Of a stretch of 64,000 nt of DNA, positions 46,762 through 59,254 are shown piece by piece. Made by a program: the position numbers and the translations under genes. Under the pieces are notes generated by a model. The model did not search any database. It was not told the origin of the DNA and saw nothing but the letters and a program-made list of their open reading frames with translations. The stretch is from NCBI RefSeq assembly GCF_019578655.1, contig NC_063265.1, positions 11,008,501-11,072,500 of the forward strand, written 5' to 3'. The DNA is from Ricinus communis. Lineage: Eukaryota > Streptophyta > Magnoliopsida > Malpighiales > Euphorbiaceae. Every line of letters starts with the position of its first letter. The first letter of the stretch is position 1.

Positions 46762-48826
46762 TATGTTTTTAGAGAGACAAATAGAAGAGACGAGAGAAGA
46801 GGGGAATTGAAGTATGCGAAACCCGAGAAAAAGAAAGTGTTGGTGAATTGGGTGGCAGATCCACAGCCCAATAACCAGGAAAGGGGTTGTGGAATCCAAG
46901 ATGGTATATGGTTTTATGGGTACTGGCTTCAAGTTCTTGTAGTGTAGAGAGAGAAATCCTGAAAATGCAGCGTTGGGTTTTCTTTTTTGTTTTGTTTTGT
47001 TCTGTGGGTTGAATCTTTTATTGCTTTTTGGGGTCTGACTTGTGAGTTGTGAGTGCTGTCTGTGAGATGTGGCTTAAAGGAGGGGTGTGAGAGACCTGAA
47101 GGAATGAGAAAGTTTGATTTTTTTTTATTTTTTTTTTTTAATTTCTTTCTTCTGTACTGTGAATGATGTGTGTAAATGGTAGAGCCTTAGGCGCTTAGAT
47201 AGGATGACTGTTCATTGCATTTCCATTTTCCTTTTCTGTCTAAACCCTATGCTTCTTTTTCTGAACATACTACGATTTCTTTGCAAGAGTACAAAGGACA
47301 TTAGAAGCTAAACAAGAACAAAGTTTCCTGTTTTATGAATTCTCTATTTTATTATTTAAAACACCATCAATTGTTTTGTGTCAGCTTATTTAAGTCGATT
47401 ATAATCAATGCAGTTAGAACTGTCTTCAAAGTTAATAATGTTATGAATTCAAATTATCTTCTAACATGCTTTATATAATGGATAAATTTTATGCCTAGAA
47501 AGGCTGTACCGGAGCCAAGTTGTAATTTAAGGAAGTTAAGACTAAAGTCTTAAGAAATATATAAAGATAAAGTTAACATTTTAAAATATTAAGGACTGAA
47601 CTGAACTTTTTCGTTAAAAATTATAAGAATAAAGCTAAAATTTTGAAGGGCCCAGCTCCGAAAATGCTAGCCTATTGTAAACAAATATGCATCCATAATC
47701 ATGGCTAAACTAATAGGTAGGAGGAATGAAAAGAAACAGATAATCACAAGCAAAGGCCTTTCTCAAATTGCAAATAAAAGAAATGATGGACAAATGAGTA
47801 CATAATAATCATCCATATAAATCATATGTAAATTGTAATAATGTACTCTTTGTATTGTGATGTTAGCATGACTCATTAGAGTTAAAAGAAAGAAAAGGCA
47901 TGTTTCCTTCTTTAAAGAACTTGGCCTTATCTACCAATACAAGTAGTGGGATTGATAAGTGACAAAATTGATATCCCCCCATTTCTGCAATTTTTTATAG
48001 TAATAAACAAAAATATTAGCAGATAAAAGTTACTCTCTCACCAACTTTTGCCCTTCCCTCTTTGCCAATTCTTTTGAGTTTTTTAATTTGGTGTTATTAT
48101 ATTGTTTATCAGAGTCAATTATCACCATTGCCTTATTCCTCTGGAAAGTTCACTCAGTGGGAGGCCAAGCTTGTTTAATCAATTAAACAAATTAAAAGCT
48201 GTTATTGGCTCAACTGAAGAATATTTTACATGTTTTTCATTTCTGGTAAGCTTATGATTGAATTGTTTTTTTGTTAAGAAAGTGTACCATATCTAATTGA
48301 TCACTTTGGCCAGAGTACATAACACCATCCTATCGTCTTATTGGCACTTCCACAATTTGCTGCAATATTGGTGGGATTATTGAACTGAGAACAGAGTACA
48401 GAGTGAATTTCTATAATATGTAGAAGAATGGTCTGAAAATCCATCAGAGTCTTTAAGTTTAAAATGGAAAAATGGGCTACGCCTGCAGATGTATTGTTGA
48501 TTCATAATTAAGCTCAAACACAAAAGAAAAACTAAAGCTGGCCTCGAACTCAAATTAGAATGGATGAGTGCGTTTGTGCAACAGGTTTATATGAAACAAT
48601 TTATGGTTTCATGAACCAGAGATTTTCCTAGATGATGTGATTGCACTGAATGTATTCTTATAACAGGCACCACTAATAAATCATGACTACTATATGTAAC
48701 CCAAAAAAAAAAAGATGGCTACTATACCGTTTCATATGGTGATTTCACACTGAACTACGTTGAAAATGAATAATTTGATCTAAACACATTAGTGCTACAA
48801 ATAAAGAAGTTACATATTCTACAACC
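46590..48826. other. Promoter and leader of the bHLH gene; 3' region of TatA
   Basis: It includes the bHLH 5' leader with a (GA)n run (46716-46761), AT-rich spacer, and the 3' untranslated part of the minus-strand TatA gene. The phrase AAGGACTGAACTGAAC near 47590 lies in sequence that looks like degraded repeat DNA. No gene is recognised. Confidence 0.45.
46716..46761. repeat. (GA)n/(TC)n microsatellite in the bHLH leader region
   Basis: About 20 GA units, nearly uninterrupted, lie 130-170 bp above the bHLH start codon; on the gene's strand this is (TC)n. CT-rich leaders are common in plant genes and bind GAGA/BPC factors. Confidence 0.9.
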
Positions 48827-50081
48827 TCATACACTCTCCTTTGAGCTTGAGACTTCAGCGTCTTGTTTTTTCTCTTCACTGATTGCTGTTGGTGTTTCTC
48901 CTGGACTTTCCAATGCAGAATCAGGTTCCTTTTTAAGCTCTGATTCAAACTCTTTTGCAGCCTGCGAATTATAGTGATCATATATATCTATATTCCTTAT
49001 AAAATGTATGGCAAAAATGATATATAATAAATCAAGACACTTAGCCAGTAGCATGAACGTTCAGAAATAAGCATTAACAGCACACATAATTATCTTATGA
49101 AGATGGCATAAATTCCTTGTTTACTTATTTTTTTAATCGTTCTTACTGATTGCTGCTTACTACCATATCATGAGAGCTAGAAGCAATCTAATAGTTAACT
49201 AGGACGTCATTTTAAACTTGATTAATCATTTGGCGCTATGCCAGTATGGCAGCATTCTAGCGGTTAAGTGCCTGCTTTGTGATGCAAAACAGTAGGAGTT
49301 CATGCGTTCAACCCTCAAATTTCTCCTCCTTGTACCAAAATTTAATGTTTTTTAATGGTTTATTGCACAAAAGAATACACATTTAAGATGTGGATAGAAC
49401 TACTACAAACTACAAAAGCATCCAAATCCTAAGAGTATGCAGGAAGCTGAGTTCTCTTAAATAAAACTGACCCCACCAAAATGACCAAACACATAGCATA
49501 ACTTCCAGGAGAGAGACACCAAATATCAACTAGGACCCAGTTCCTATATTTTTTAAATACATCAAGCATAGCAGAAGGCAACAAAAGGCATAATTATTGC
49601 AATATGATGTCCTCTATAAACAAAGAGCTTATGGCAAATCAGAGCACAGACATGTCTATATGGCCTCCATCTCCACGTCAACATTCACCAAAAGTAAGAA
49701 AATATTTTAAGTCCCAATGACCACAAATGCGCTTTGAAGCATTGCCACACAAAAGTCATAAAGTGCTTCCAGGAATGCTGATCTATAACAAACCTTTTCT
49801 GTCACAAGGAGTTAAAACAAGGAATGAGAACCTACTTGAAAACACAACCATCACAGTACCACTGCTTCACCATGGAAGTCAATGTTCTAAAGTTCAATTT
49901 GAGACCAAAGATTCATCAAAAGCATTCACAGCTGTTTTTATAAAATTTAAGGTGGACAGATCACTAGTGCCAAGATCTTTGTATCCCAAAAGCAGGTCTT
50001 ATACCTGAAAGGCTGAAAGGGTAACCATCTCAAAGAGGCTAAACAATTTTCTTTACTTTCATCAATGGCAATAGCAACTGA

Positions 50082-50131
<50 letters not shown>

Positions 50132-50183
50132 CAATGATAGTATTAAGGAAAAATCTGCAAAAGTGTGTCAGGCGAGAGAGAGA

Positions 50184-50242
<59 letters not shown>

Positions 50243-51753
50243 AATCAGTAACAAGCAGGATTCTGAGCAGGCACAGCTTGAATTCAAAACACACACCTTA
50301 TCCTAGCCAAAATAAATTTGGCATCCTTATATATACCCCATCACCATCAAATAACTTAGATAGATTCGTCAACAAGATTCTCAGCATTTTACTTATTGCA
50401 ATTATATTTGAAATCAGAGTAACCTCCCAAAGAACTTTTTTTTCACAGACCTTAATGCAAATAATGGTCAGCGATCATGGGAAGACCTCAAGGATTGTAT
50501 ACAAGATTATTATGCAGGAAGTGGTTAAAATGGACGAAACAGTTAAAAGGAGTGTAGATACCAATGGTAATTACACATCAGGTTCAAGTTGGAAGAATCA
50601 TACCAATTTCATATGTTACTCCCAGATTAAACCTTACTGATGGATTTTTAATTTGGTTATTAGGGGTGGGAGGAATAAATGGATAATTGAACAATATCAT
50701 TTTGTAACAGATAGTAGCAAAGTAAATGTATTGATGCACTTTCCTTGTGACCTATTACTGTAAAGCTCACACAGTCCGTTAAGAACTCAGTAAATCTAAG
50801 GCAAAAGGGAAGAATTTTACGGACCAGTAAGCATCCTAATTGGAGAGAAGGGAATGGGCTAGAAGAGAAAAGAGGATCCCCAGAAGTTAGAATTTTGAGA
50901 TCTAATTCTATCATTCAACCATGATTCTTTTCCATTGGAGAATAAATTACTACAAGCATATACCACTTTTCCACAAGCTAAGATAATTCCAAGGCCAAAT
51001 GAAATAGAAATTCAACCACACTTGTAATTGATGCAGAGCTTGAAACTAAAAGCACTAGAATGCAATTTGACTGATCAAATTTCAAATTCCTAGGTTTGAG
51101 CTTGTTTTATTTTCGTGGTCTCGGTATTATCTTAGTGTAGTAGTCCTATTTTATATGTTGGGGAGTCTGGTTATTCAGGATATGAAAAAATGTAGAAAAT
51201 AATATGCAAACTAAACCAACAATTAATCAAGAGAAAAAAACCAGAAAGCTCCGATGAATTGAATCTTAATCGAGTTATACGGGATATAAAGAGAAAAATT
51301 TATTCCAATCAAAATCAACAAAGCAGAAATATTGTTAAATTACAACCGAAATACCTTAAACAGCATAACGGACAATAAAGTTCAATACTTTGTATCATGT
51401 GCTTGAAAAATAAAACAAACCCAGATGAAATAACCAACCTCTTGGAAGCTCTTGACAGTCTTTCCAATGCTCCTACCAACTTCAGGTAGCTTTTTGGGTC
51501 CAAAAACCAAAGCAGCCACTCCAGCAATCACAACCAATTCAGGCACTCCTAGACCAAACAAAGCATTACAAGTGAGACCCTTTCGAGTTCTCTCAGTTCT
51601 GCTCCTGGTTTTACCAAGAACCAATGTTTTATTGCTAAGTTTCTTGTTTGTATTAAGAAGATTGGCATTATTGAAGAAGGTGGAATGAGAAGAGGAGAAA
51701 GGGAAAGCATGTGTGGGTCTTGAAAGGGAGAGAGTCATAGATGAAATCTCCAT
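48827..51753 (-). CDS. TATA: Chloroplast twin-arginine translocase subunit TatA (Tha4)
   Basis: Thylakoid membrane subunit that assembles into the pore-forming part of the delta-pH/Tat pathway, moving folded proteins into the lumen together with Hcf106 and cpTatC. Two exons on the complement (51753-51439, 48961-48827) give 149 residues; Arabidopsis TATA has 147. Residues 1-62 are Ser/Thr/Arg-rich and end in TCNA, as a chloroplast transit peptide should. Then come FGLGVPELVVIAGVAALVFG (the single membrane helix with the essential Glu at 72), the hinge FGPKKLPE (84-91), an amphipathic helix GRSIGKTVKSFQEAAKEFES, and an acidic Ser/Glu-rich tail. One 2.48-kb intron splits the amphipathic helix between Glu105 and Ala106 (phase 0). 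A (GT)n run sits about 58 bp above the start. Confidence 0.95.
49245..49350 (+). mobile_element. Possible tRNA-derived SINE remnant in the TatA intron
   Basis: A segment with tRNA-like order: TATGGCAGCATTCTAGCGGTT (similar to the D-arm and box A of Leu/Ser tRNAs), then about 40 bases on, GCGTTCAACCC (similar to box B), followed by a CT-rich stretch and T-rich tail. No acceptor stem closes around it, so it is not a working tRNA. This fits the head of an old SINE; no duplication was identified. Confidence 0.35.
50085..50130. repeat. (CT)n microsatellite in the TatA intron
   Basis: About 22 CT units broken by a single A at 50121. It can pair with the (GA)n run at 50204-50239. Confidence 0.9.
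50174..50239. repeat. Compound (GA)n(GT)n(GA)n microsatellite in the TatA intron
   Basis: Five GA units, ten GT units (50184-50203), then about 18 GA units (50204-50239). Adjacent to the (CT)n run. Confidence 0.9.
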
Positions 51754-53055
51754 GATTCTGTGATGCTTTTGGGGTTATGGGGTTAACGGGTTTTGATGAT
51801 TTTGGTTATTGTGTGTGTGTGTGTGTGTGTGTATTGTGTGTGATTGCGTGATTGGGTTTGAGAAAGATTGGTGCTTGAGGATATGGTGTGGGGATAGAGC
51901 AGAGAGTTTTGGATTTTTGCCCATTTGTGCTATCTGCTATGGAACTTTTGGGGATTTCATGATTATAGATATTTTATTTTGACCAAAAAAATAGGATGAA
52001 AACTAAGAGCTTCAATAAATAGAATTATTTCTAATAATTTCACATATTTTGATAGTGATCCTCTTGGTTTTTCCTTCTAAAATTAGTTGATATTTAAATT
52101 CATTATTGTTTTAGTTAGTGGGAGTAACCTTGCACTGTCTACCTAAACCCAATTATTTGACTTAAACAACACACGCATTCACTTAACTTTTGATTAACAT
52201 GAGCAATCTATTTTCCCCTCATTAAGTAAAATTCAGCTGCAATCTCTAATTGCAGTTCTCAAATTTCATTTTATATCTATGTCTTATTTTTAATAATACT
52301 AAACATTTCAAAATTTGTTTAAAAAATTATATTAAAATTTGATGAGGTGCTATATTTTATCAATTTTAAAAATAAAATATAGATCAGATTAGAATATTAC
52401 ATCATATACCTAATAAGATTTCTTTTCAAAATAGACATATTACTAACACTGGTAAATATGCAATGAAGTTAGAAAACTCTTTTTTAAGTCATAATGTAAA
52501 CCCTTTTCAACTAGTGAAGAGTTGTGATTAGCAACATAAATTTTTCATTTAAAATATAATATTTTTTTATTAATTAAATAAATTTTAGTTTATTTGAAAA
52601 AAATATTTTATATTTTTTATTAATAAAATAAATATTTTTTATTTAAAAATACTAAATAATTTTTTTATATATTTTTATTTTCTAAATGAACGAAAATATA
52701 AAAAGAGTAAAATGTCTACAAGTATAGAAAAATGCTAAATTAAATCAGAATGAGGAACAAATTTTGATCAAAACTCCTCTGAAATGCAAACTTCTTTCTT
52801 TGGTAGCTAGAGTTCAAATTTCTAACTTGAGAACAAGAAGGCAGTATTTCGATTAATATGTGCCTCATTAAACAGAACTATCATACAACAACGAACAAAG
52901 ATCTTTGGATATTCTTCCATTTCTGTTTTATGTCAAAGGCAAAAAAATTTAGATACTTGAATGAATATGTAATAGGCTTCCTTCCAAATTCTAACCCTGA
53001 AAATTCTGCACCTTTCATATGCTTTGTACCTCCAATTCGTTAACTCGTTAATCAC
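51754..53055. other. Shared upstream region of TatA and the second PPR gene
   Basis: Divergent promoters in 1.3 kb. On the TatA side there is a (GT)11 run at 51811-51832. The middle (51,970-52,750) is AT-rich without motifs I recognise. An in-frame TAA at 53041-53043 precedes the PPR start codon. Confidence 0.5.
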
Positions 53056-54489
53056 ATGTACGAACTTCCAAGAATCAGGTGCTTCTCTCTCTTGCAACTG
53101 AAACTCATAACCCAACACCAACCAAATCAAATTCTTGCTCAGCTAATCACCAATAACCTAACATCTCCCACCTTTTTGGCCAAGCTAATACAGCAATATT
53201 GTTTTTTATCAAACGCCCAGAAAGCCCAATCAATATTCACACACTTCCACTATCCAAATCTGTTTCTCTTTAACACTTTGATACGATGCACTCAACCACG
53301 ACACTCTATTCATATTTTTGCCAATTGGGTTTCAAGCAATTTTTTATTTTTGGATGATTTTACTTATCTTTATGTTCTTGGTTCTTGTGCTAGATTGCCT
53401 TCATTATCAACTTTATGGCTAGGAAGGCAAATACAATCTCAAGTTTTGAAATTGGGGTTCATGTCAAATATCCTGTTGCCAACTACCTTAATTCATTTCT
53501 ATGCAAATAATAAGTATGTTACTTCAGCGAGAAAAGTGTTTGATGAAATGTCGAAGAGAAGTGTCGTTACTTGGAATGCAATGATAACAGGGTTTAGTTC
53601 ACAGAGAGAAAAAGCTAAAGATAGTGCCGTTGCTGCTCTAATGTTGTTTAGAGATATGGTTGTTGATGTTTGTGCGGAGAAACCGAATGATATTACCATG
53701 GTTTCTGTTCTTTCAGCTAGTTCTCAATTGGGTGTGCTCGAGTGTGGGGCTTGTATTCATGGGTATATAGAGAAGACAATATGTGTACCTCAAAATGATA
53801 TCTTCATTGGCACTGGTTTAGTTGATATGTACTCAAAGTGTGGGTGTCTAGATAGTGCGGTGAAATTTTTTGTGGAAATGAAGTTAAAAAATAAATTAAC
53901 TTGGACAGCAATGGCAACTGGCTTGGCCATTCATGGGAAAGGGAAAGAAACATTGGAGCTTTTGGATGGTATGGGAGCATCTGGTATTAAACCTAACGCT
54001 GTGACTTTCACTAGCTTGTTTTCAGCTTGTTGCCATTCAGGCCTCGTAGAAGAGGGACTTCATTTGTTTCACAATATGAAGGGAAAGTTCGGTATTGAGC
54101 CTGGAATACAGCATTATGGATGCATTGTTGATCTCTTGGGCAAAGGGGGGCACCTAAAAGAAGCATACGAGTTTATAGCAGGGATGCCAATGGAGCCTGA
54201 TGCTATCTTGTGGAGGTGTTTACTGAGTGCATGTAAAGTTCATGGGGATGTTGTAATGGGTGAGAAAGTGGCAAAGATACTACTTCACTTGCAGCCAGAA
54301 AAGAATTCTGTGGAATCGGATGATAGCAGTGAGGATTATGTAGCCTTGTCAAATGTTTATGCTTCAGCTGAAAGGTGGGAGGATGTTGAAATTTTAAGAA
54401 AGGAAATGAAGGTGAAGAGGCTAGAAACAAAACCTGGTGCCAGTTTAGTACAAGCCATTGGTAATCGCCTTTTGGAAGTATTGGTATAG
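53056..54489 (+). CDS. PLS-class pentatricopeptide repeat protein, E type (MEF20-like?)
   Basis: A single exon of 477 residues. Repeats begin after a short N-terminus (MYELPRIRCFSLLQLKLI), with typical PLS blocks: NTLIRCTQ, TTLIHFYANNKYVTSA, VTWNAMITGFSSQ, TGLVDMYSKCGCLDSA, LTWTAMATGLAIHGKG, TFTSLFSACCHSGLVEEG. From about residue 354 (HYGCIVDLLGKGGHL) the E region follows, through DYVALSNVYASAERWEDVE to a short end without a DYW domain. Such proteins guide C-to-U editing at particular organelle transcripts. From memory the middle and E parts resemble Arabidopsis MEF20 (At3g18970), but I am not sure. Start fixed by the upstream in-frame stop at 53041. No strong presequence; targeting is uncertain. 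Confidence 0.88.
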   Translation: MYELPRIRCFSLLQLKLITQHQPNQILAQLITNNLTSPTFLAKLIQQYCFLSNAQKAQSIFTHFHYPNLFLFNTLIRCTQPRHSIHIFANWVSSNFLFLDDFTYLYVLGSCARLPSLSTLWLGRQIQSQVLKLGFMSNILLPTTLIHFYANNKYVTSARKVFDEMSKRSVVTWNAMITGFSSQREKAKDSAVAALMLFRDMVVDVCAEKPNDITMVSVLSASSQLGVLECGACIHGYIEKTICVPQNDIFIGTGLVDMYSKCGCLDSAVKFFVEMKLKNKLTWTAMATGLAIHGKGKETLELLDGMGASGIKPNAVTFTSLFSACCHSGLVEEGLHLFHNMKGKFGIEPGIQHYGCIVDLLGKGGHLKEAYEFIAGMPMEPDAILWRCLLSACKVHGDVVMGEKVAKILLHLQPEKNSVESDDSSEDYVALSNVYASAERWEDVEILRKEMKVKRLETKPGASLVQAIGNRLLEVLV

Positions 54490-55278
54490 AATAATAAAAA
54501 TTAGGAAAATCTTGGTACGAGGCGCTTAATTATCAGATTCGGTTCTGTACCACAAGAAAAGTGAATAATTGTATTGGTTTTAAATAATAGAAGATCGACA
54601 ACTGGCATCTATTCAGGTGATCTCTTGTACGTAGAATCCAAATTTGACCATTGTTGGTAAAGATCTTATAATTCATCATGTACAAAAGATACTCCTGCTG
54701 AGCAATTTCTTTGTGCTGTCACAGTTGGACAAGTATAAGCTTAATCACCTTTTGTATGTGACCTTGTATTTCTGCATGTGCCTATGCCCCTGACACTATT
54801 TGGTATCCTTCTGGGGCTGTTGTGAATTGTAGTGGGACTCTGCCTAATGATCAATAGGACATGATGTTTATTCGCATATTAAATATGAAACAAGACATGT
54901 TATAACTTCTATAATTAAGCCATGCTTGACATGAACGACAAAAAAACAAAAGAAAAAAAGAAGCTTTACAATCATTAGTTTCTCAGTAGTCAGGAAATTA
55001 ATGATCCTTCGGCTTCTAAAGGTATAGTGATCTTTAAACTCTAAGCCTATGACATGCCAAGGACAAAAGGAGCCTTGGAAAAATTGATAATTATATTGAT
55101 CAACTGTTCTATAAAGCAAGCTGCTGTCGCATGATCAGATGAAGGTTAAAAATAACAGTTTGATCACCATGTGGCCAAGATGAAGAATAGATGTTTACAT
55201 ACAGTTGAACCCAAAATGATCCTGCAGCAGAATGCTTCTGGACAACATCCTTCATTAAAACCTTCACATTTGAAGCCC
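54490..55278. other. Convergent 3' regions of the second PPR gene and the bZIP gene
   Basis: Contains the 3' untranslated regions of both neighbours, which converge here. No other gene or clear repeat was recognised. Confidence 0.5.
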
Positions 55279-58200
55279 TTACTGATGCTCTCCACTGGAC
55301 TGGGTCTCACAAGGAGTTGCACCCCCACGGATCCGTTTCTGTAAATGCTCCAAGCTAGCCACTCGCTGCAAGGAAGCTGTCCGTCCCATCTTGTTCCCTC
55401 CTAAACCTGCTGCTCCAGAATGTGGCTGCACGTTTTCAACTGAGGAGATGTCTGCCAAAGCATTGTTTACTCTTGGGTCATGAGTGGACAATGGATTATT
55501 TGGAGGCTGATAAAACTGATGCTCTGTGTCATCTTGGACAGGAACTGCCGCATCAGTTGATGTGTCAGAAGGGCTTCCATCAAACGATGGCATGCTCATT
55601 GTGGACATTTCAGGTATGGTATGGAACAGAGAATTCAACCCCGTAATCCTTTTGACCGTCTCCTCAGCCATCTTCACCTGATACATAATCATCACAAGAA
55701 AATGAAAATTACATGCAAGTTATCAGTCTCCTCTCGTAAGCCAAGATATCCATCCCTGGCATTCAAGCTTAATGGAACACTGTCAAATAACTTACTTTCG
55801 CTCTCAATGTTTCAACATCAGCTTTTAATACTCTGTTATCGACAGCTGATTCATTGTACTTATGGCTTATGTCAGTGAGACGCTTTAATAGAGATGAATT
55901 TTCGACTCTCAGTTGAGCAACCTATAAAGAACAAAGTTTAGTAGTTCATTGGAGATTATATTTATCAAGTTGAAGTAAGTGGACATTTAAAAGAATCACA
56001 CCTGTGTCTCGAGCTCTGTCAGATGAGCCTGCTTTCTTCTTCGCGATCGTCTAGCTGACTCTCTATTTGAAAGCATTCTGAAAAATAGCACATGATTTTC
56101 ACAGTATATAAATATGACGAACAGAGTTATCTGAAGCATTAAGTTGATCAATAGTGCCCAAATAAATAAGAAAAGAATTCTAATAAGTGATGTTGGGGAG
56201 CCATCTATGTATGATACATGTTTCTACTTTCAGCATTTGGACTGCACGGTATATATTACTAACCTGTGAACATAAAAAGAACTTTGAAGGTGGAACAAAA
56301 TTCCTTCTCTAAGAACTTTTAAAAAAAAAAAAAACAATGAATTGCGGAGATCTTTGGATGGAAATTTTAGCACTGTTGAGATTGCAATCTATGTTGGTTT
56401 TTGGGTGGTAAGAAGATTGGTGACCACGGTAAAAGAAAACACTAGTATAAAGAGAACTCCTGAATTGGCTCAACTTATTAGTTTAGTCTCAGTTGAAGAA
56501 ATAAATTTATGTTACAAAGATGAATTGGATATTCTCTTCGACTGCTTGGTCCAGCATGCCAACAGTATATGATCTGGCCTGCAGGATAACATTTATGGTA
56601 ACAGAAAAGAATAATTGCTAGCCATTAAAGATGACACCTGGAAACGCATTATGAGCATAATTTTCCCATTGTGGAGGAATGAATCCCATTTCAACAAGCC
56701 TATAAAATTAACAACAAGAGCACCAGAGATGACAGTAACCTTCTCACACGTTTTGCATCAGTCGGGTCCATATTCTCAGTTAGCTCAGTTTCTCCTTCAT
56801 TTTCATCATCGTCTGACTGTTCTCTTGATGATCCACTTGTTGTTGGCTTTAGAGGAACTACAGATTTCTTGTGCGTGCTAGGTAAGGAGGGGATTCCAAC
56901 TGATCCATCAACGTCCACCTCTTGTGATCTAAATACATCATGTCCAGCCCCTGCATGTCCAGCAATGAAGAAACACTTAAGTAATATTAGGTATATATTA
57001 CTCAACAAAACATTTTCAAAACTATACCTAGAGTTCAAACTGAAATGAAAAACAAAGTAAAGAAACTACATGATGGAAAAATATGCCTGCTTCTATAATC
57101 TAGGAGTAAATATCTTAGGTATAGCAAGATTTAAATCCCACAATCATCAAGTTTTACCTTTTTCAACTACGATTCAGATTCTACCATAGTATCAAGAAAA
57201 AGGTATAAGAATGTATATCTCTACAGTGGATGTTTAGTAATCGCACAAATAAATTTAGTGATGCAAACCTTTAGAAGGAGCATGAGATCCTAATTGTGAA
57301 GTATTTGAAGCCTGCAATCCACTGTCAGCTCGAGCAGATGAATCTTCAGGTTTCAGAAAAGATGCCTATTGAAACGGACATAACATATTAAATTAACCAG
57401 AATATACCAACATGCTACAGAAAATATGATGCTCAAGGAAGACTTCAAATATCTTTAATGAAGAAAGCATACAACGAAAGGCAAAAATTAAGCAAACTAG
57501 AAATGCTAATACCAACTTTTAACTGTAGCAAGTCTCCTATAGCAAGGATTAAGAAGTGACACAAAAGCTATGCCACATAATCACAAGAACAAGATCAAAT
57601 ATCCAAATCAGAGGACGACGGACTTAATCCTATGATATGCACAGAAGCAAATTGGTATTTATACACCTAACTGTTAAACTTACCCTAGTTTATAGAACTG
57701 TGGTTATGCATATCCACAAAATAGAAATCAGCGTTTGATTTGCATGTTTTCACCTTCACATCGGCAAGCCATAGAACAGTAACTACGACATTCAGAATCC
57801 TGGACCCCAGATTTTAAAATTTACTTGAAACTATAGCTCTTAGAACTCAGGTCCTCTTTCCCTCTAAGAGAAAACTGCTCTCAATGATTTTTTTTTTTTT
57901 TTAAATCAACAAGTGAGGTATGATTGTGACAATTAGTCATTTACTTAAAAGGGCTGCGTCGTCGACTTTAAATTGGACAAGCTTCAAACAGGCATGACTA
58001 TCTAGCTTGACTAGTTTTTCTTATTATGCCTAATATTTCCGGAAGCCTACTACTACCAAGTACTAAAGCAATTCCGAAAGAACATTCTTTTAAGACTTTA
58101 GTGGGTTCTTTGCTTTAATTCGGGTGAAGCTTCAAGCAGAATTTCCTTTATATCTATTTTACTTATGGTCCTTGTTTCATCTCTCAGAGCAATTCCTTTT

Positions 58201-59254
58201 ATGGCAAAAGTTACTTTCCTTAACATACAGCCAAAACTGCTCAAAACCAAAAAATTTACAGCAACTTGAAATTGGAAAGAAAATGAAAACTAGTGCATCC
58301 ACACCTCTATACAAACCAATAGGAAAAAAAAACTCAAACAGCAATTTTAAAAAGCTCGGGTAAATGCTAGCAAAGAAAACAGCAAAATAAAGAACTCATG
58401 CTAACAAAATTCTTCACTTTACATGACTTAGCAGAGCTATTGAACAATACCAACTAATTCTTTTCTTTTAGGGAAAGAAAAAACTTTTCTTTAATAGTCT
58501 CATCAAGCAATCACAACCTAACTCTAAAGCTCTCAAAAACAATGATGGTGAGCATTTAAAAAATAAAAAATAAAAAATAAAACAACAAAAACAAAAACAT
58601 TAGAGAATTGTGGTCAAATAAGTTTTTCCCATTTGTCTCAGAAACCAAGGACAACATAATACGAAGAAAAACAGCTATTAGAAGAGTAAAAGAAAAACTC
58701 AAAATTCAAAGATTTCACCTAGCCAACAAAAAAAGATCTGAACTTTCTTTAATCTACCCAGCGAAAAATAAAAGTAAAAGTAAAAAAGAAAATAAAAATA
58801 CCCGGGACTGAGCAACGGCGGCACAAGCCAAATTGAGTTTACTTTTAAGAAAAGCCTGGTAATCTTCAGAATCCGCCGGAATATTCGGAGGAGGAGCAGC
58901 TGCATTAAACGGAGGCGGGGCACATCTCCCATTGCTAATTTGAGCATTAGCACTAGAAACAGAAGAATCATTATATTTATTAGTATTGTTTTTATTATCC
59001 TTGATTTCAACGACAGCATCATCAGATGTTTTGTGATTGTCCCTGACAACAACATCGGAAGAAGAAGAAGAGTCGGTAGTAGAAGCAACAGAATTAGCTT
59101 CTTGAAGAAAGCGTTGAAAGGCCCATTCTGATGCACTTCTGTTTATTTTTTTCGACGAATCTTCTGCAGAAGAAGAAGAAGAAGGTGGCGGTGGCGGTAG
59201 TGGTGGTGACCAGAACTGTTCTGAGATTCCGTCTACTGAAAACACCCTATCCAT
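55279..59254 (-). CDS. Group C bZIP transcription factor, CPRF2/bZIP10/25/63 type
   Basis: Six exons on the complement (59254-58802, 57365-57269, 56950-56740, 56077-56002, 55921-55796, 55677-55279) give 453 residues; relatives have about 314-411. The start [15 protein letters not shown] and [15 protein letters not shown] (about 38-52) are group C marks. In Arabidopsis bZIP63 the Ser in this motif is a SnRK1 target. The basic region [14 protein letters not shown] has N258 and R266 with the required seven-residue gap. The zipper follows with L276, L283, L290, I297, L311 and L318. The conserved tail is [17 protein letters not shown]. Poly-Pro and poly-Ser runs occupy the N-terminus. Such factors dimerise with group S bZIPs and control energy, amino-acid and seed or stress genes. 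An intron splits the basic region at Arg254. Which Arabidopsis member it equals cannot be decided here. Confidence 0.93.

Noticed and set aside
49727..50640. ORFs of 93 and 120 codons on the plus strand
   Set aside because: They lie antisense inside the TatA intron, have no family similarity, and overlap microsatellites.
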